Source: JBJTIF01 sp046094825 (lineage in GTDB: Bacteria; Actinomycetota; UBA4738; HRBIN12). From it: a stretch of DNA of 26,584 nt. Position 1 is the stretch's first letter. Each line of letters starts with the position of its first letter. This document shows, in pieces, positions 21,765 through 26,584 of this stretch. Location of the stretch: the NCBI GenBank assembly GCA_046094825.1, contig JBJTIF010000023.1:1-26584 (forward strand), in the 5' to 3' direction. The notes beneath the pieces are model-generated. The model did not search any database and was not told the DNA's origin. It saw only the letters and a program-made list of their open reading frames with translations. The position numbers were made by a program, and so were the translations under genes.

Positions 21765-22216
21765 GCGGGTCGCTCCTCCTCGTCCGGCGCGGGATCGGGA
21801 CGCCGTGCGGCATCCTCCGCACCTCGATGGTACCCCCCGCCCGAGGTCGCCCACAGCGCGACGACGACGAACACCGGTTGCAGCAGGAGCCTCGACCAGC
21901 GTTCGACCGGGGTATCGAGGCCGAACGTCGAGGTGCCCGCGAAGGCCTGGTAGAGGTTGCCCGGGAAGATCGCGACGAAGAAGGCCGCGAGGAGGCGCCC
22001 GACGAGCCGTCGGTGCCGGGGCAGGAGGAGCAGGGCGGCGGCGAACCCGAGCTCGACGACCCCGCTCACCCAGACGATCTCCCGGCGCCATGGCAGGAAG
22101 TCCGGGGTCTGCCCGAGGAACGCCTCCGTGGCCACGAAGTGCCCGGTCCCCGCGACCGCCATCCCGGCCGCCACCGCCCAGCGCACCGGGGTCCGGAGGC
22201 GGTCGAGGAAGCCCAT
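21761..22216 (-). CDS. DoxX-like membrane protein
   Basis: 151 residues with four hydrophobic helices (about 11-30, 46-65, 70-90 and 110-128). The pattern AAGMAVAGTGHFVATEAFLGQTPDFLPWRREIVWVSGVVELGFAAALLLLPRHRR is that of DoxX-like integral membrane proteins, often linked to quinone or redox homeostasis, though for this subfamily no reaction is known. A hydrophilic Asp/Glu/Arg tail ends the protein and overlaps rocD. First gene of the operon: TAGGGT lies exactly 6 nt before the ATG. Confidence 0.8.
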   Translation of the reverse strand: MGFLDRLRTPVRWAVAAGMAVAGTGHFVATEAFLGQTPDFLPWRREIVWVSGVVELGFAAALLLLPRHRRLVGRLLAAFFVAIFPGNLYQAFAGTSTFGLDTPVERWSRLLLQPVFVVVALWATSGGGYHRGAEDAARRPDPAPDEEERPA

Positions 22217-22222
22217 GGGACG

Positions 22223-22228
22223 ACCCTA
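22223..22228 (-). promoter_or_regulatory. Putative -10 (TAGGGT), leaderless spacing, for the DoxX-rlmN operon
   Basis: TAGGGT is followed by 6 nt (CGTCCC) and the ATG at 22216; no ribosome binding site. Confidence 0.55.
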
Positions 22229-22246
22229 CCCCGGCGCCCCGGCGGA

Positions 22247-22260
22247 GCCTCCCGGGAGGC
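22247..22260. promoter_or_regulatory. Perfect 14-bp palindrome between divergent promoters
   Basis: GCCTCCCGGGAGGC stands 18 bp from the TAGGGT of the DoxX operon and 11 bp from the TAGCCT of the opposing gene, so a bound dimer could control both. Confidence 0.45.
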
Positions 22261-22271
22261 GCGCGCCGTAG

Positions 22272-22277
22272 TAGCCT
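22272..22277 (+). promoter_or_regulatory. Putative -10 (TAGCCT) of the Fn3/Cys-repeat gene
   Basis: TAGCCT with a 30-nt leader that carries GGGGGGGAGGA upstream of the ATG at 22308. Confidence 0.4.
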
Positions 22278-22307
22278 CAAGGCCTCGGGGGGGAGGACGG
22301 GGAGCCC

Positions 22308-23357
22308 ATGGACCGCAACGACGAGCACGCGGACGGGAGGCCGGAGGCCTCCGGGACGAACCCGGGAGACGCCCCGAAGCTCTCCGCCGGCTACCTCCCC
22401 TACGACGACGAGCGGCTGTGGATCGGCATGCCTGCCGACCGGCGTGGCAAGCGTCGCACCGCGAAGCGTCGACCCCCGAAGCGCGAGAAGGAGCGCACCC
22501 GCTCCGAGGGTTCCGAGCCGACGCGCACCTCGCGGCTCTCGCGGCCGATCTCCTTCGGGCGCCGACAGGTCGCCGCGGCGATCGTGGCCCTCGCGCTGCC
22601 GGTCTCCGCGTTCGCGGTGACGGGCGTGCTCTCCCGCGACGTCGTGCTGCCCGGCCCGCAGATCGCCGATCCGAGCCTCTCCCCCGTGCCCGTCACGATC
22701 GATGTCGTCGGCCTCCGTGCCGACCGCGTGACGCCGAAGCGCGTCGACCTCGCCTGGGAGGTGCCCGCGCTCGACGGCCCGCTCACCTACGTGATCTACC
22801 GCGACGGCGTCGCGATCGCCGAGTCGAACGACCCGTGGTTCAGCGACGGGGACGTCGAACCGCAGCGCTACTACTACTACGCGGTCGCGACGGTCGCGCC
22901 CGATGGACGCGCGGCATCGTCGCCGCAGCTCCTCGTCGCCGTCCCGTCGGAGACGGGCGCACTCCCCGAGGGGCCGGCGCCCGCCCCGCCCGCGCCGATC
23001 ATCGTCGTCGCGCCGGTCTCGCCGTCTCCGACGAAGACCCCGTCGCCGACGAAGTCGAAGATCGTCTGGCCCTCGACCGACTTCGGCGGAGGTGGCGTGT
23101 CACCGTCTCCCTGCCCGAGCACGCAGGCCGGATGCCCGGGCTACGTCGACCCATGCTCGATCGACAACACGCAGCCGGGATGTCCGGGCTACGTCGACCC
23201 CTGCGATCCACCGGTCGAAGGATGCCCCGGCTACACGCCCCCGCCGGCACCCGCGGGGCTCGCCGTGCCGTGGATCCCGCTCGTCCTCCTGGGATCGCGG
23301 CGGCGGCGACGCGGTGGCTCGCCGACATCCCCGCGACTGCGATGGCCGGGCGCCTGA
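22308..23357 (+). CDS. Fn3-domain membrane protein with Cys-rich GCPGY repeats
   Basis: 349 residues, not a named family. Residues 1-84 are cytoplasmic, highly basic after KLSAGYLPYDDERLWIGMP; a helix follows (RRQVAAAIVALALPVSAFAVTGVL, about 85-107). A fibronectin type III domain (about 125-214) shows VDLAWEVPALDGPLTYVIYRDGV and YYYYAVATVAPDGRAASSP. Then a Pro/Ser/Thr linker (SPSPTKTPSPTKSK) and three Cys units at residues 275, 291 and 305 (GCPGYVDPC, GCPGYVDPC, GCPGYTPPP), six cysteines in all plus one in CPSTQ. It ends with a short hydrophobic run and RRRRR. Start ATG has a GGGAGGA-type site. The stop lies inside the next gene. Confidence 0.72.
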   Translation: MDRNDEHADGRPEASGTNPGDAPKLSAGYLPYDDERLWIGMPADRRGKRRTAKRRPPKREKERTRSEGSEPTRTSRLSRPISFGRRQVAAAIVALALPVSAFAVTGVLSRDVVLPGPQIADPSLSPVPVTIDVVGLRADRVTPKRVDLAWEVPALDGPLTYVIYRDGVAIAESNDPWFSDGDVEPQRYYYYAVATVAPDGRAASSPQLLVAVPSETGALPEGPAPAPPAPIIVVAPVSPSPTKTPSPTKSKIVWPSTDFGGGGVSPSPCPSTQAGCPGYVDPCSIDNTQPGCPGYVDPCDPPVEGCPGYTPPPAPAGLAVPWIPLVLLGSRRRRRGGSPTSPRLRWPGA

Positions 23358-23872
23358 CCGGAAAGCGCGTCGCGGTCCTCGTCGACGAAGGGTTCGAGGA
23401 CCTCGAGTTCTGGGTCACCGTCATGCGCCTCCGTGAGGAGGGCGCTGTCGTCGCCCTCGCGGGGACGAAGCCCGGGGTCGCCGTCCGGGGCAAGAACGCG
23501 CTCTCCGCGACCCCCGACGTCGATGTCGCGTCGCTCCGGGCCGAGGACCTCGACGCCCTCGTGATCCCCGGCGGCTGGGCCCCCGACAAGCTCCGCCGCT
23601 CGCAGGCGGTCCTCGACCTCACCCGGGCGGTCCACGCGCGCGGCGCGATCGTCGGGATGATCTGCCATGCAGGGTGGGTCGGGGCCTCGGCCGGCATCAT
23701 CCGCGGCAGCCGTGCGGTCGGGAGCCTCGGTATCAAGGATGACCTCGAGAACGCCGGCGCGACCTGGGTCGACGAACCGGCCATACGCGACGGAAATCTC
23801 GTGTGGGGTAGGGTCGTCGACGACATCCCGCAGTGGTGCGCGGTGCTCGTGCAGGCGATCGAGGAGGGCTAG
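23342..23872 (+). CDS. DJ-1/PfpI-family protein
   Basis: 176 residues. VAVLVDEGFEDLEFWVTVMRL gives the N-terminal strand and acidic pocket; ALVIPGGWAPDKLR and the nucleophile elbow GMICHAGW with C108-H109 follow, and LVWGRVVDDIPQWCAVLVQAI closes the Rossmann-like fold. The catalytic Cys, the acidic residues E16/E19 and the following His are the PfpI triad pattern, so a protease, glyoxalase/deglycase-like or stress role is possible; family members differ in activity. The ATG at 23342 overlaps the upstream gene by 16 bp and has no ribosome binding site, so the start is the least certain part. Confidence 0.88.
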   Translation: MAGRLTGKRVAVLVDEGFEDLEFWVTVMRLREEGAVVALAGTKPGVAVRGKNALSATPDVDVASLRAEDLDALVIPGGWAPDKLRRSQAVLDLTRAVHARGAIVGMICHAGWVGASAGIIRGSRAVGSLGIKDDLENAGATWVDEPAIRDGNLVWGRVVDDIPQWCAVLVQAIEEG

Positions 23873-24283
23873 ATGATGTTCGACGTTCCGGGGCTCGGCA
23901 TCTTCGTCGCGGCCCTCGTCGGGTTCTTCGCGAGCTTCTTCTGGTTCAACGAGAAGACGTTCTTCCCGGTGTGGTGGCGCGCGATGGGCAAGGGCGACCA
24001 GCAGCCCGGCAACGGGCAGAACATGGGCATCCTCTTCGGCTCCGCGCTCTTCTCGACGCTCGCGCAGGCGATCGTCCTCGCGGTGCTGATCGGCGCGGCG
24101 TACGACGACGCGACGCTCGCGCAGGGCGCGCTCGTCGGACTCCTCGTCGGGATCGCGATCGTCGGCGCGGCGCTGGGACACCGGCTCTTCGGCGGTCACG
24201 GCTGGACGGTGTGGCTCCTCGAGAGCGGCGCGGACCTGCTCGTGATCGTCGCGATGGGCGCGACGCTCAGCGTCTGGGTCTAG
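23873..24283 (+). CDS. DUF1761-like membrane protein
   Basis: 136 residues with about four helices (5-25, 52-75, 82-105 and 114-136). The start FVAALVGFFASFFWFNEKTFFPVWWRAMG, with aromatic residues and the N-E-K-T-F sequence, is of the DUF1761 type; function unknown. ATGATG follows the pfpI-like stop immediately, preceded by GAGGAGGG, so the two are coupled. Confidence 0.7.
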   Translation: MMFDVPGLGIFVAALVGFFASFFWFNEKTFFPVWWRAMGKGDQQPGNGQNMGILFGSALFSTLAQAIVLAVLIGAAYDDATLAQGALVGLLVGIAIVGAALGHRLFGGHGWTVWLLESGADLLVIVAMGATLSVWV

Positions 24284-24292
24284 GGGCCGTCC

Positions 24293-24769
24293 GTGCCCGC
24301 CGCCAAGAAGCCGTCGAAGAAGCCGACGGCGAAGAAGCCCCCTGCGAAGAAGGCGTCCTCCTCCGGCTTCTCCGCCGAGGAGCGCGCGGCGATGAAGGAG
24401 CGCGCCGCCGAACTGAAGGCTCAGAAGGCCGGCGTCGATGGCGAGCAGCAGGTGTTGGCACGGATCGCCGGGATGCCGCCCTTCGACAGGGCGATCGCGA
24501 AGAAGGTCCACGAGATCGTCCGGTCGGTGGCACCCGACCTCATCCCGCGCACGTGGTACGGGTTCCCCGCGTACGCGACCCGCGAGGGCAAGATCGTCGT
24601 CTTCTACCAGGACGCCAAGAAGTTCGGGACCCGCTACGGGACCCTCGGATTCAGCGACCAGGCGAGACTCGATGCGGGCACGATGTGGCCGGCCGCCTAC
24701 GCGCTCACGGAGGTCACGCCCGCGGTCGAGAAGGAGATCCGCGCGCTCGTGCGGCGCGCGGTCGGCTGA
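24293..24769 (+). CDS. DUF1801/YdhG-like protein with Lys/Ala/Pro N-terminal tail
   Basis: 158 residues from the GTG at 24293. Residues 1-22 are a KKPSKKPTAKKPPAKKA tail like histone H1 or HU tails, so DNA or polyphosphate contact is possible. From residue 25 the DUF1801 domain reads FSAEERAAMKERAAELKA, VLARIAGMPPFDRAIAKKVHEIV, PRTWYGFPAYA, KIVVFYQDAKKFGTRYGTLGFSD and DAGTMWPAAYALTEVT. Members of the DUF1801/YdhG group have been linked to iron handling in Bacillus (Fra), but this subfamily's role is not established. Stop codon lies in the hairpin shared with the convergent gene. Confidence 0.82.
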   Translation: MPAAKKPSKKPTAKKPPAKKASSSGFSAEERAAMKERAAELKAQKAGVDGEQQVLARIAGMPPFDRAIAKKVHEIVRSVAPDLIPRTWYGFPAYATREGKIVVFYQDAKKFGTRYGTLGFSDQARLDAGTMWPAAYALTEVTPAVEKEIRALVRRAVG

Positions 24770-24784
24770 CCCGCCCCCTCAGCC
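24764..24784. repeat. Inverted repeat GGCTGA-9-TCAGCC containing both convergent stops
   Basis: GGCTGA (with the TGA of the DUF1801 gene) and TCAGCC (reverse TGA of the TadE-like gene) pair across CCCGCCCCC. No T-tract follows, so it may be a weak bidirectional terminator at most. Confidence 0.45.
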
Positions 24785-25162
24785 CGCCGAGGGGATCGGG
24801 GGCGGCAGGTCGACGACCGCCCGAGCCGAGCGCCGCACGACGAGGCCGTCGGGAGCCAGCCACAGCCCGCCGACCGCGATCGCCACGGTGACGTCGGCCT
24901 CGTAGAACGACGCCTCGCACCGACACCCGACGAGTTCGGCGCCGTTGCGCTCCGCGTACTCGGCCGCGACGACGCGGGGATCGTCGAACGGGGGCATCGC
25001 CATCGCCTGCACCGCGGCGAGCGCCGCCGCGTCGGCGGCGCTCGCCGCCCGTCCACCCGCGAGCGCGACGACCGCGAGATCCCGCACGCCGAGCCCGAGG
25101 AGGAGGAGCGCGGCGACGCTCGCCGCGACGACGACGGAGACCGAGCCGCGGTCCTCGCTCAT
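24779..25162 (-). CDS. TadE-like pseudopilin (Rv3654c type)
   Basis: 127 residues from the ATG at 25162 (ATGA overlap with tadE). After EDRGSVSVV it has one hydrophobic helix (VAASVAALLLLGLGVRDLAVVAL), then ASAADAAALAAVQAM, the typical downstream Ala-rich helix, and a soluble half with NGAELVGCRCEASFYE (two Cys) and VDLPPPIPSAG. This is the Rv3654c-like TadE-like family encoded last in actinobacterial Tad clusters; it is probably exported with the pilus as a minor subunit. Function in detail is unknown. Confidence 0.83.
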   Translation of the reverse strand: MSEDRGSVSVVVAASVAALLLLGLGVRDLAVVALAGGRAASAADAAALAAVQAMAMPPFDDPRVVAAEYAERNGAELVGCRCEASFYEADVTVAIAVGGLWLAPDGLVVRRSARAVVDLPPPIPSAG

Positions 25163-25548
25163 CCGAACTCCTGCCGCATGACGGCGGTCGCCTCGAGCCG
25201 GACGGCATCGGGTACCAGCCCCCATCCGTCACCGCCGAGGATGTGCTCGTAGCGCACCACCGCGGTGACGGGTTCGCCCCGCACCCCGGTCCGCGTCACG
25301 ACGACCTCGAGGCGATCGGCGTCGAGCCCCGGCGCGGCCGCGATCACCGCGGCATCGATCCGTTCGGCCTCCTCGGTGACCGCCGCCTCCCGAGCGCCCG
25401 CGCGCGCGGCCTCGCGCACGAGGAGCGCATCGCGGGCGACGAGCCCGACCCGGACGACCGCGAGGAGGGCGAGGAAGACGAACGGCAGGACGAGCGCGAA
25501 CTCCACCACCGCGGATCCCCGCTCGCGACCGCCGTCCTCACTGCGCAC
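25159..25548 (-). CDS. tadE: TadE-family pseudopilin
   Basis: 129 residues from a GTG at 25548. GRERGSAVVEFALVLPFVFLALLAVV shows the TadE pattern: a Gly, then hydrophobic residues with Glu at the fifth position after the cleavage point, followed by the pilin helix and REAARAGAREAAV. The C-terminal domain (VVVTRTGVRGEPVTAVVRYEHIL) is beta-rich. Minor pseudopilin of the Tad (Flp) pilus. It overlaps the pilin gene by 11 bp and the TadE-like gene by 4 bp. Confidence 0.87.
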   Translation of the reverse strand: MRSEDGGRERGSAVVEFALVLPFVFLALLAVVRVGLVARDALLVREAARAGAREAAVTEEAERIDAAVIAAAPGLDADRLEVVVTRTGVRGEPVTAVVRYEHILGGDGWGLVPDAVRLEATAVMRQEFG

Positions 25549-25753
25549 TCCCCGCCACCTGATCGATGATCGAGTCGAAGAGATCGGGGAGCGCGCCGGA
25601 CGATCGCGCCCACGCGATGAGCACGACCGCGACGGCGGCGGCGGCGAGAATCACGAGCGCGTACTCGGCGGTGGTCTGGCCCTCCTCCCCGCGGACCCGT
25701 GCGATGACCGCCCTGGACACCCACCGCGGAACGAACATCGGAACCCCCTTCAT
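25538..25753 (-). CDS. DUF4244-type Flp/Tad major pilin candidate
   Basis: 71 residues. The prepilin signature is EEG-QTTAEYALV: predicted TadV/CpaA cleavage after G25 with E30 at position 5 and Y31, then the helix ALVILAAAAVAVVLIAWA and a short amphipathic end (PDLFDSIIDQVAG). Length and pattern match DUF4244/Rv3656c-like pilins. The ATG at 25753 overlaps the tadC stop; a second ATG at 25738, with AAGGGGG 5 nt upstream, may be the true start and would only shorten the leader by five residues. Confidence 0.85.
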   Translation of the reverse strand: MKGVPMFVPRWVSRAVIARVRGEEGQTTAEYALVILAAAAVAVVLIAWARSSGALPDLFDSIIDQVAGSAQ

Positions 25754-26391
25754 CCGAGCGACCCGAGGGTCGCGAGCAGCATCGGTACGACGGTGAGGAG
25801 GAGGAACGCCGGCAGCACGAGGAACACGAGCGGGAAGAGCATCCGGACGGGCGCGGTCCGCGCGCGCTGCTCCGCGGCGCGGCGGCGCGCGCGACGGTGC
25901 TCCTCGGCGAGCTCGCCGAGCGCGACGGCGACCGGGACGCCGAGCGACCCGCTCCGCTCGAGGATCGACGCGGCGCGTCCTAGGTCCGGGAGGTCGAGGT
26001 CGTTCGCCGCGCCACGGATCCCATCGGGGAGCGGACCGCCGAGCGACGCGGCGGCGGCGACCGCGCGGAGCGACGCACCGAGCGGCCCGCGGAGCGCGGT
26101 CGCCGCCGCCCCGAACGCGACCGTGCCCGACATGCCCGCCGCCGTGGCGGTCGCGAGGAGGTCGAGGAGGAGCGGGAGCTCATCCGCGGGGCGCGGCCCG
26201 ATGCCGGTCGGCGTCCGAACCCCGGACGTCCATCCTCCGGATCCCGACGCACCCGAAACCCCTGCGCCGCTCGGCGTCGCGACTCCCGGCGCGCCGATCG
26301 CGGCGACAGCCCGGAGCGGCGCCCCACGGACCGCGACGGCCGCGACGGCGAGCACCGCCGTGAACCCGGCGAAGACCGCGGCCGCACTCAT
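25750..26391 (-). CDS. tadC: TadC-like type II secretion system F-domain protein
   Basis: 213 residues from the ATG at 26391. Helix at the start (VFAGFTAVLAVAAVAV), then a Gly/Ser/Ala-rich insertion (about 34-61), the T2SSF domain (DELPLLLDLLATATAAGMSGTVAF, LERSGSLGVPVAVALGELAEEHRRARRRAAEQRA) and a closing helix (VRMLFPLVFLVLPAFLLLTVVPML). It is the inner-membrane platform partner of TadB for Tad pilus assembly. It is somewhat short for TadC, but the domain is complete. Both ends overlap neighbours by ATGA. Confidence 0.85.
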   Translation of the reverse strand: MSAAAVFAGFTAVLAVAAVAVRGAPLRAVAAIGAPGVATPSGAGVSGASGSGGWTSGVRTPTGIGPRPADELPLLLDLLATATAAGMSGTVAFGAAATALRGPLGASLRAVAAAASLGGPLPDGIRGAANDLDLPDLGRAASILERSGSLGVPVAVALGELAEEHRRARRRAAEQRARTAPVRMLFPLVFLVLPAFLLLTVVPMLLATLGSLG

Positions 26392-26584
26392 GCCCGCACC
26401 GCGAGGATCTGTCGCATCCAGACGACCGCGCCGAGCTCGAGTCCGAGGCCGACGACGAGGAGCACCGCGCCGAGCGGCGTCGCGAACGTCGCGACGATCG
26501 ACGGACCGGTGAGGAGCGTGAGGAACGCGAGGAAGCCCAACGGCAGCGACCCGACGATCCACGCGGACATGCGTCCCTGCGCGG
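26388..26584 (-). CDS. tadB: TadB-like T2SSF protein, C-terminal end (runs off right edge)
   Basis: The frame is open to the window end and reads RAQGRMSAWIVGSLPLGFLAFL, then a second helix (AVLLVVGLGLELGAVVWM) and ILAVRA. The AQGRxSAWI(L/V)G(x)LP sequence is the conserved end of TadB/T2SSF platform proteins, so the ATG at 26570 is internal and not the true start. The gene precedes tadC and overlaps it by 4 bp. Confidence 0.82.
   Translation of the reverse strand, partial: AQGRMSAWIVGSLPLGFLAFLTLLTGPSIVATFATPLGAVLLVVGLGLELGAVVWMRQILAVRA

Noticed and set aside
19821..21953. 710-residue plus-strand open frame
   Set aside because: Shadow of the nitrobindin and aminotransferase genes; no recognisable domain.
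23250..23360. Possible fusion of the Fn3 protein with the PfpI protein
   Set aside because: They are in different frames and each has a normal domain; a 16-bp overlap explains the junction, though a frameshift cannot be fully excluded.

Overview
Organism. The window is very GC-rich, gene-dense and free of transposases, integrases, CRISPR arrays or phage genes. Several gene families and neighbourhoods point to Actinomycetota: galU-moeA-moaC followed by a small three-helix membrane protein (the Glp/GlpR-SepX type neighbourhood), a Ser/Ala-tailed FmdB zinc ribbon next to galU (Rv0991c/Ruc-like), an Rv0535-like MTA phosphorylase, an MptB-like mannosyltransferase, nitrobindin, and a Tad cluster with a DUF4244-type pilin and two TadE-like pseudopilins (Rv3654c-Rv3656c type). 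I cannot assign a class; a deep-branching or uncultured high-GC actinomycete fits. The left edge looks like a damaged contig end.

Layout. 1-1200: 5' part of a proline dehydrogenase, a secreted protein and tRNA-Ala(CGC), all on minus. 1200-4560: minus-strand galU, moeA, moaC and a SepX/GlpR-like membrane protein. 4640-7720: plus-strand fmdB, mtnP, a 63-aa ORF, a CpaB-like SAF protein and uppP. 7730-10445: minus-strand tldD-tldE. 10496-12926: plus-strand response regulator, histidine kinase and a small acidic-tailed membrane protein, translationally linked. 12812-15204: minus-strand set of two small anchored low-complexity proteins, apbE and a b-heme (ferric-reductase-like) membrane protein. 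15324-18482: two convergent polytopic membrane proteins, one MptB-like. 18512-22216: a tightly overlapped five-gene minus operon (DoxX-like, ornithine aminotransferase, nitrobindin-like, thioredoxin-fold protein, rlmN). 22308-24769: plus-strand Fn3/Cys-repeat membrane protein, PfpI, DUF1761 and DUF1801 genes. 24779 to the right end: minus-strand tadB(end)-tadC-pilin-tadE-tadE-like.

How it works together. Most neighbours within a strand block overlap by ATGA/GTGA, so the blocks are probably operons. Almost every block is headed by a TANNNT -10 hexamer, and in eight cases this sits 6-7 nt before the start codon, which predicts leaderless mRNAs. The most interesting unit is 10496-15324: a two-component system convergent with an ApbE/b-heme locus. 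It lacks any recognisable FMN_bind acceptor in the window but encodes three small anchored proteins with repeat-rich or acidic tails. The galU-moeA-moaC-membrane-protein block is a second candidate of interest because in related bacteria the MoeA paralog and its membrane receptor act in cell division. No gene-free stretch exceeds 300 bases; the longest lies upstream of the CpaB-like gene (6040-6308) and half of it is probably coding.
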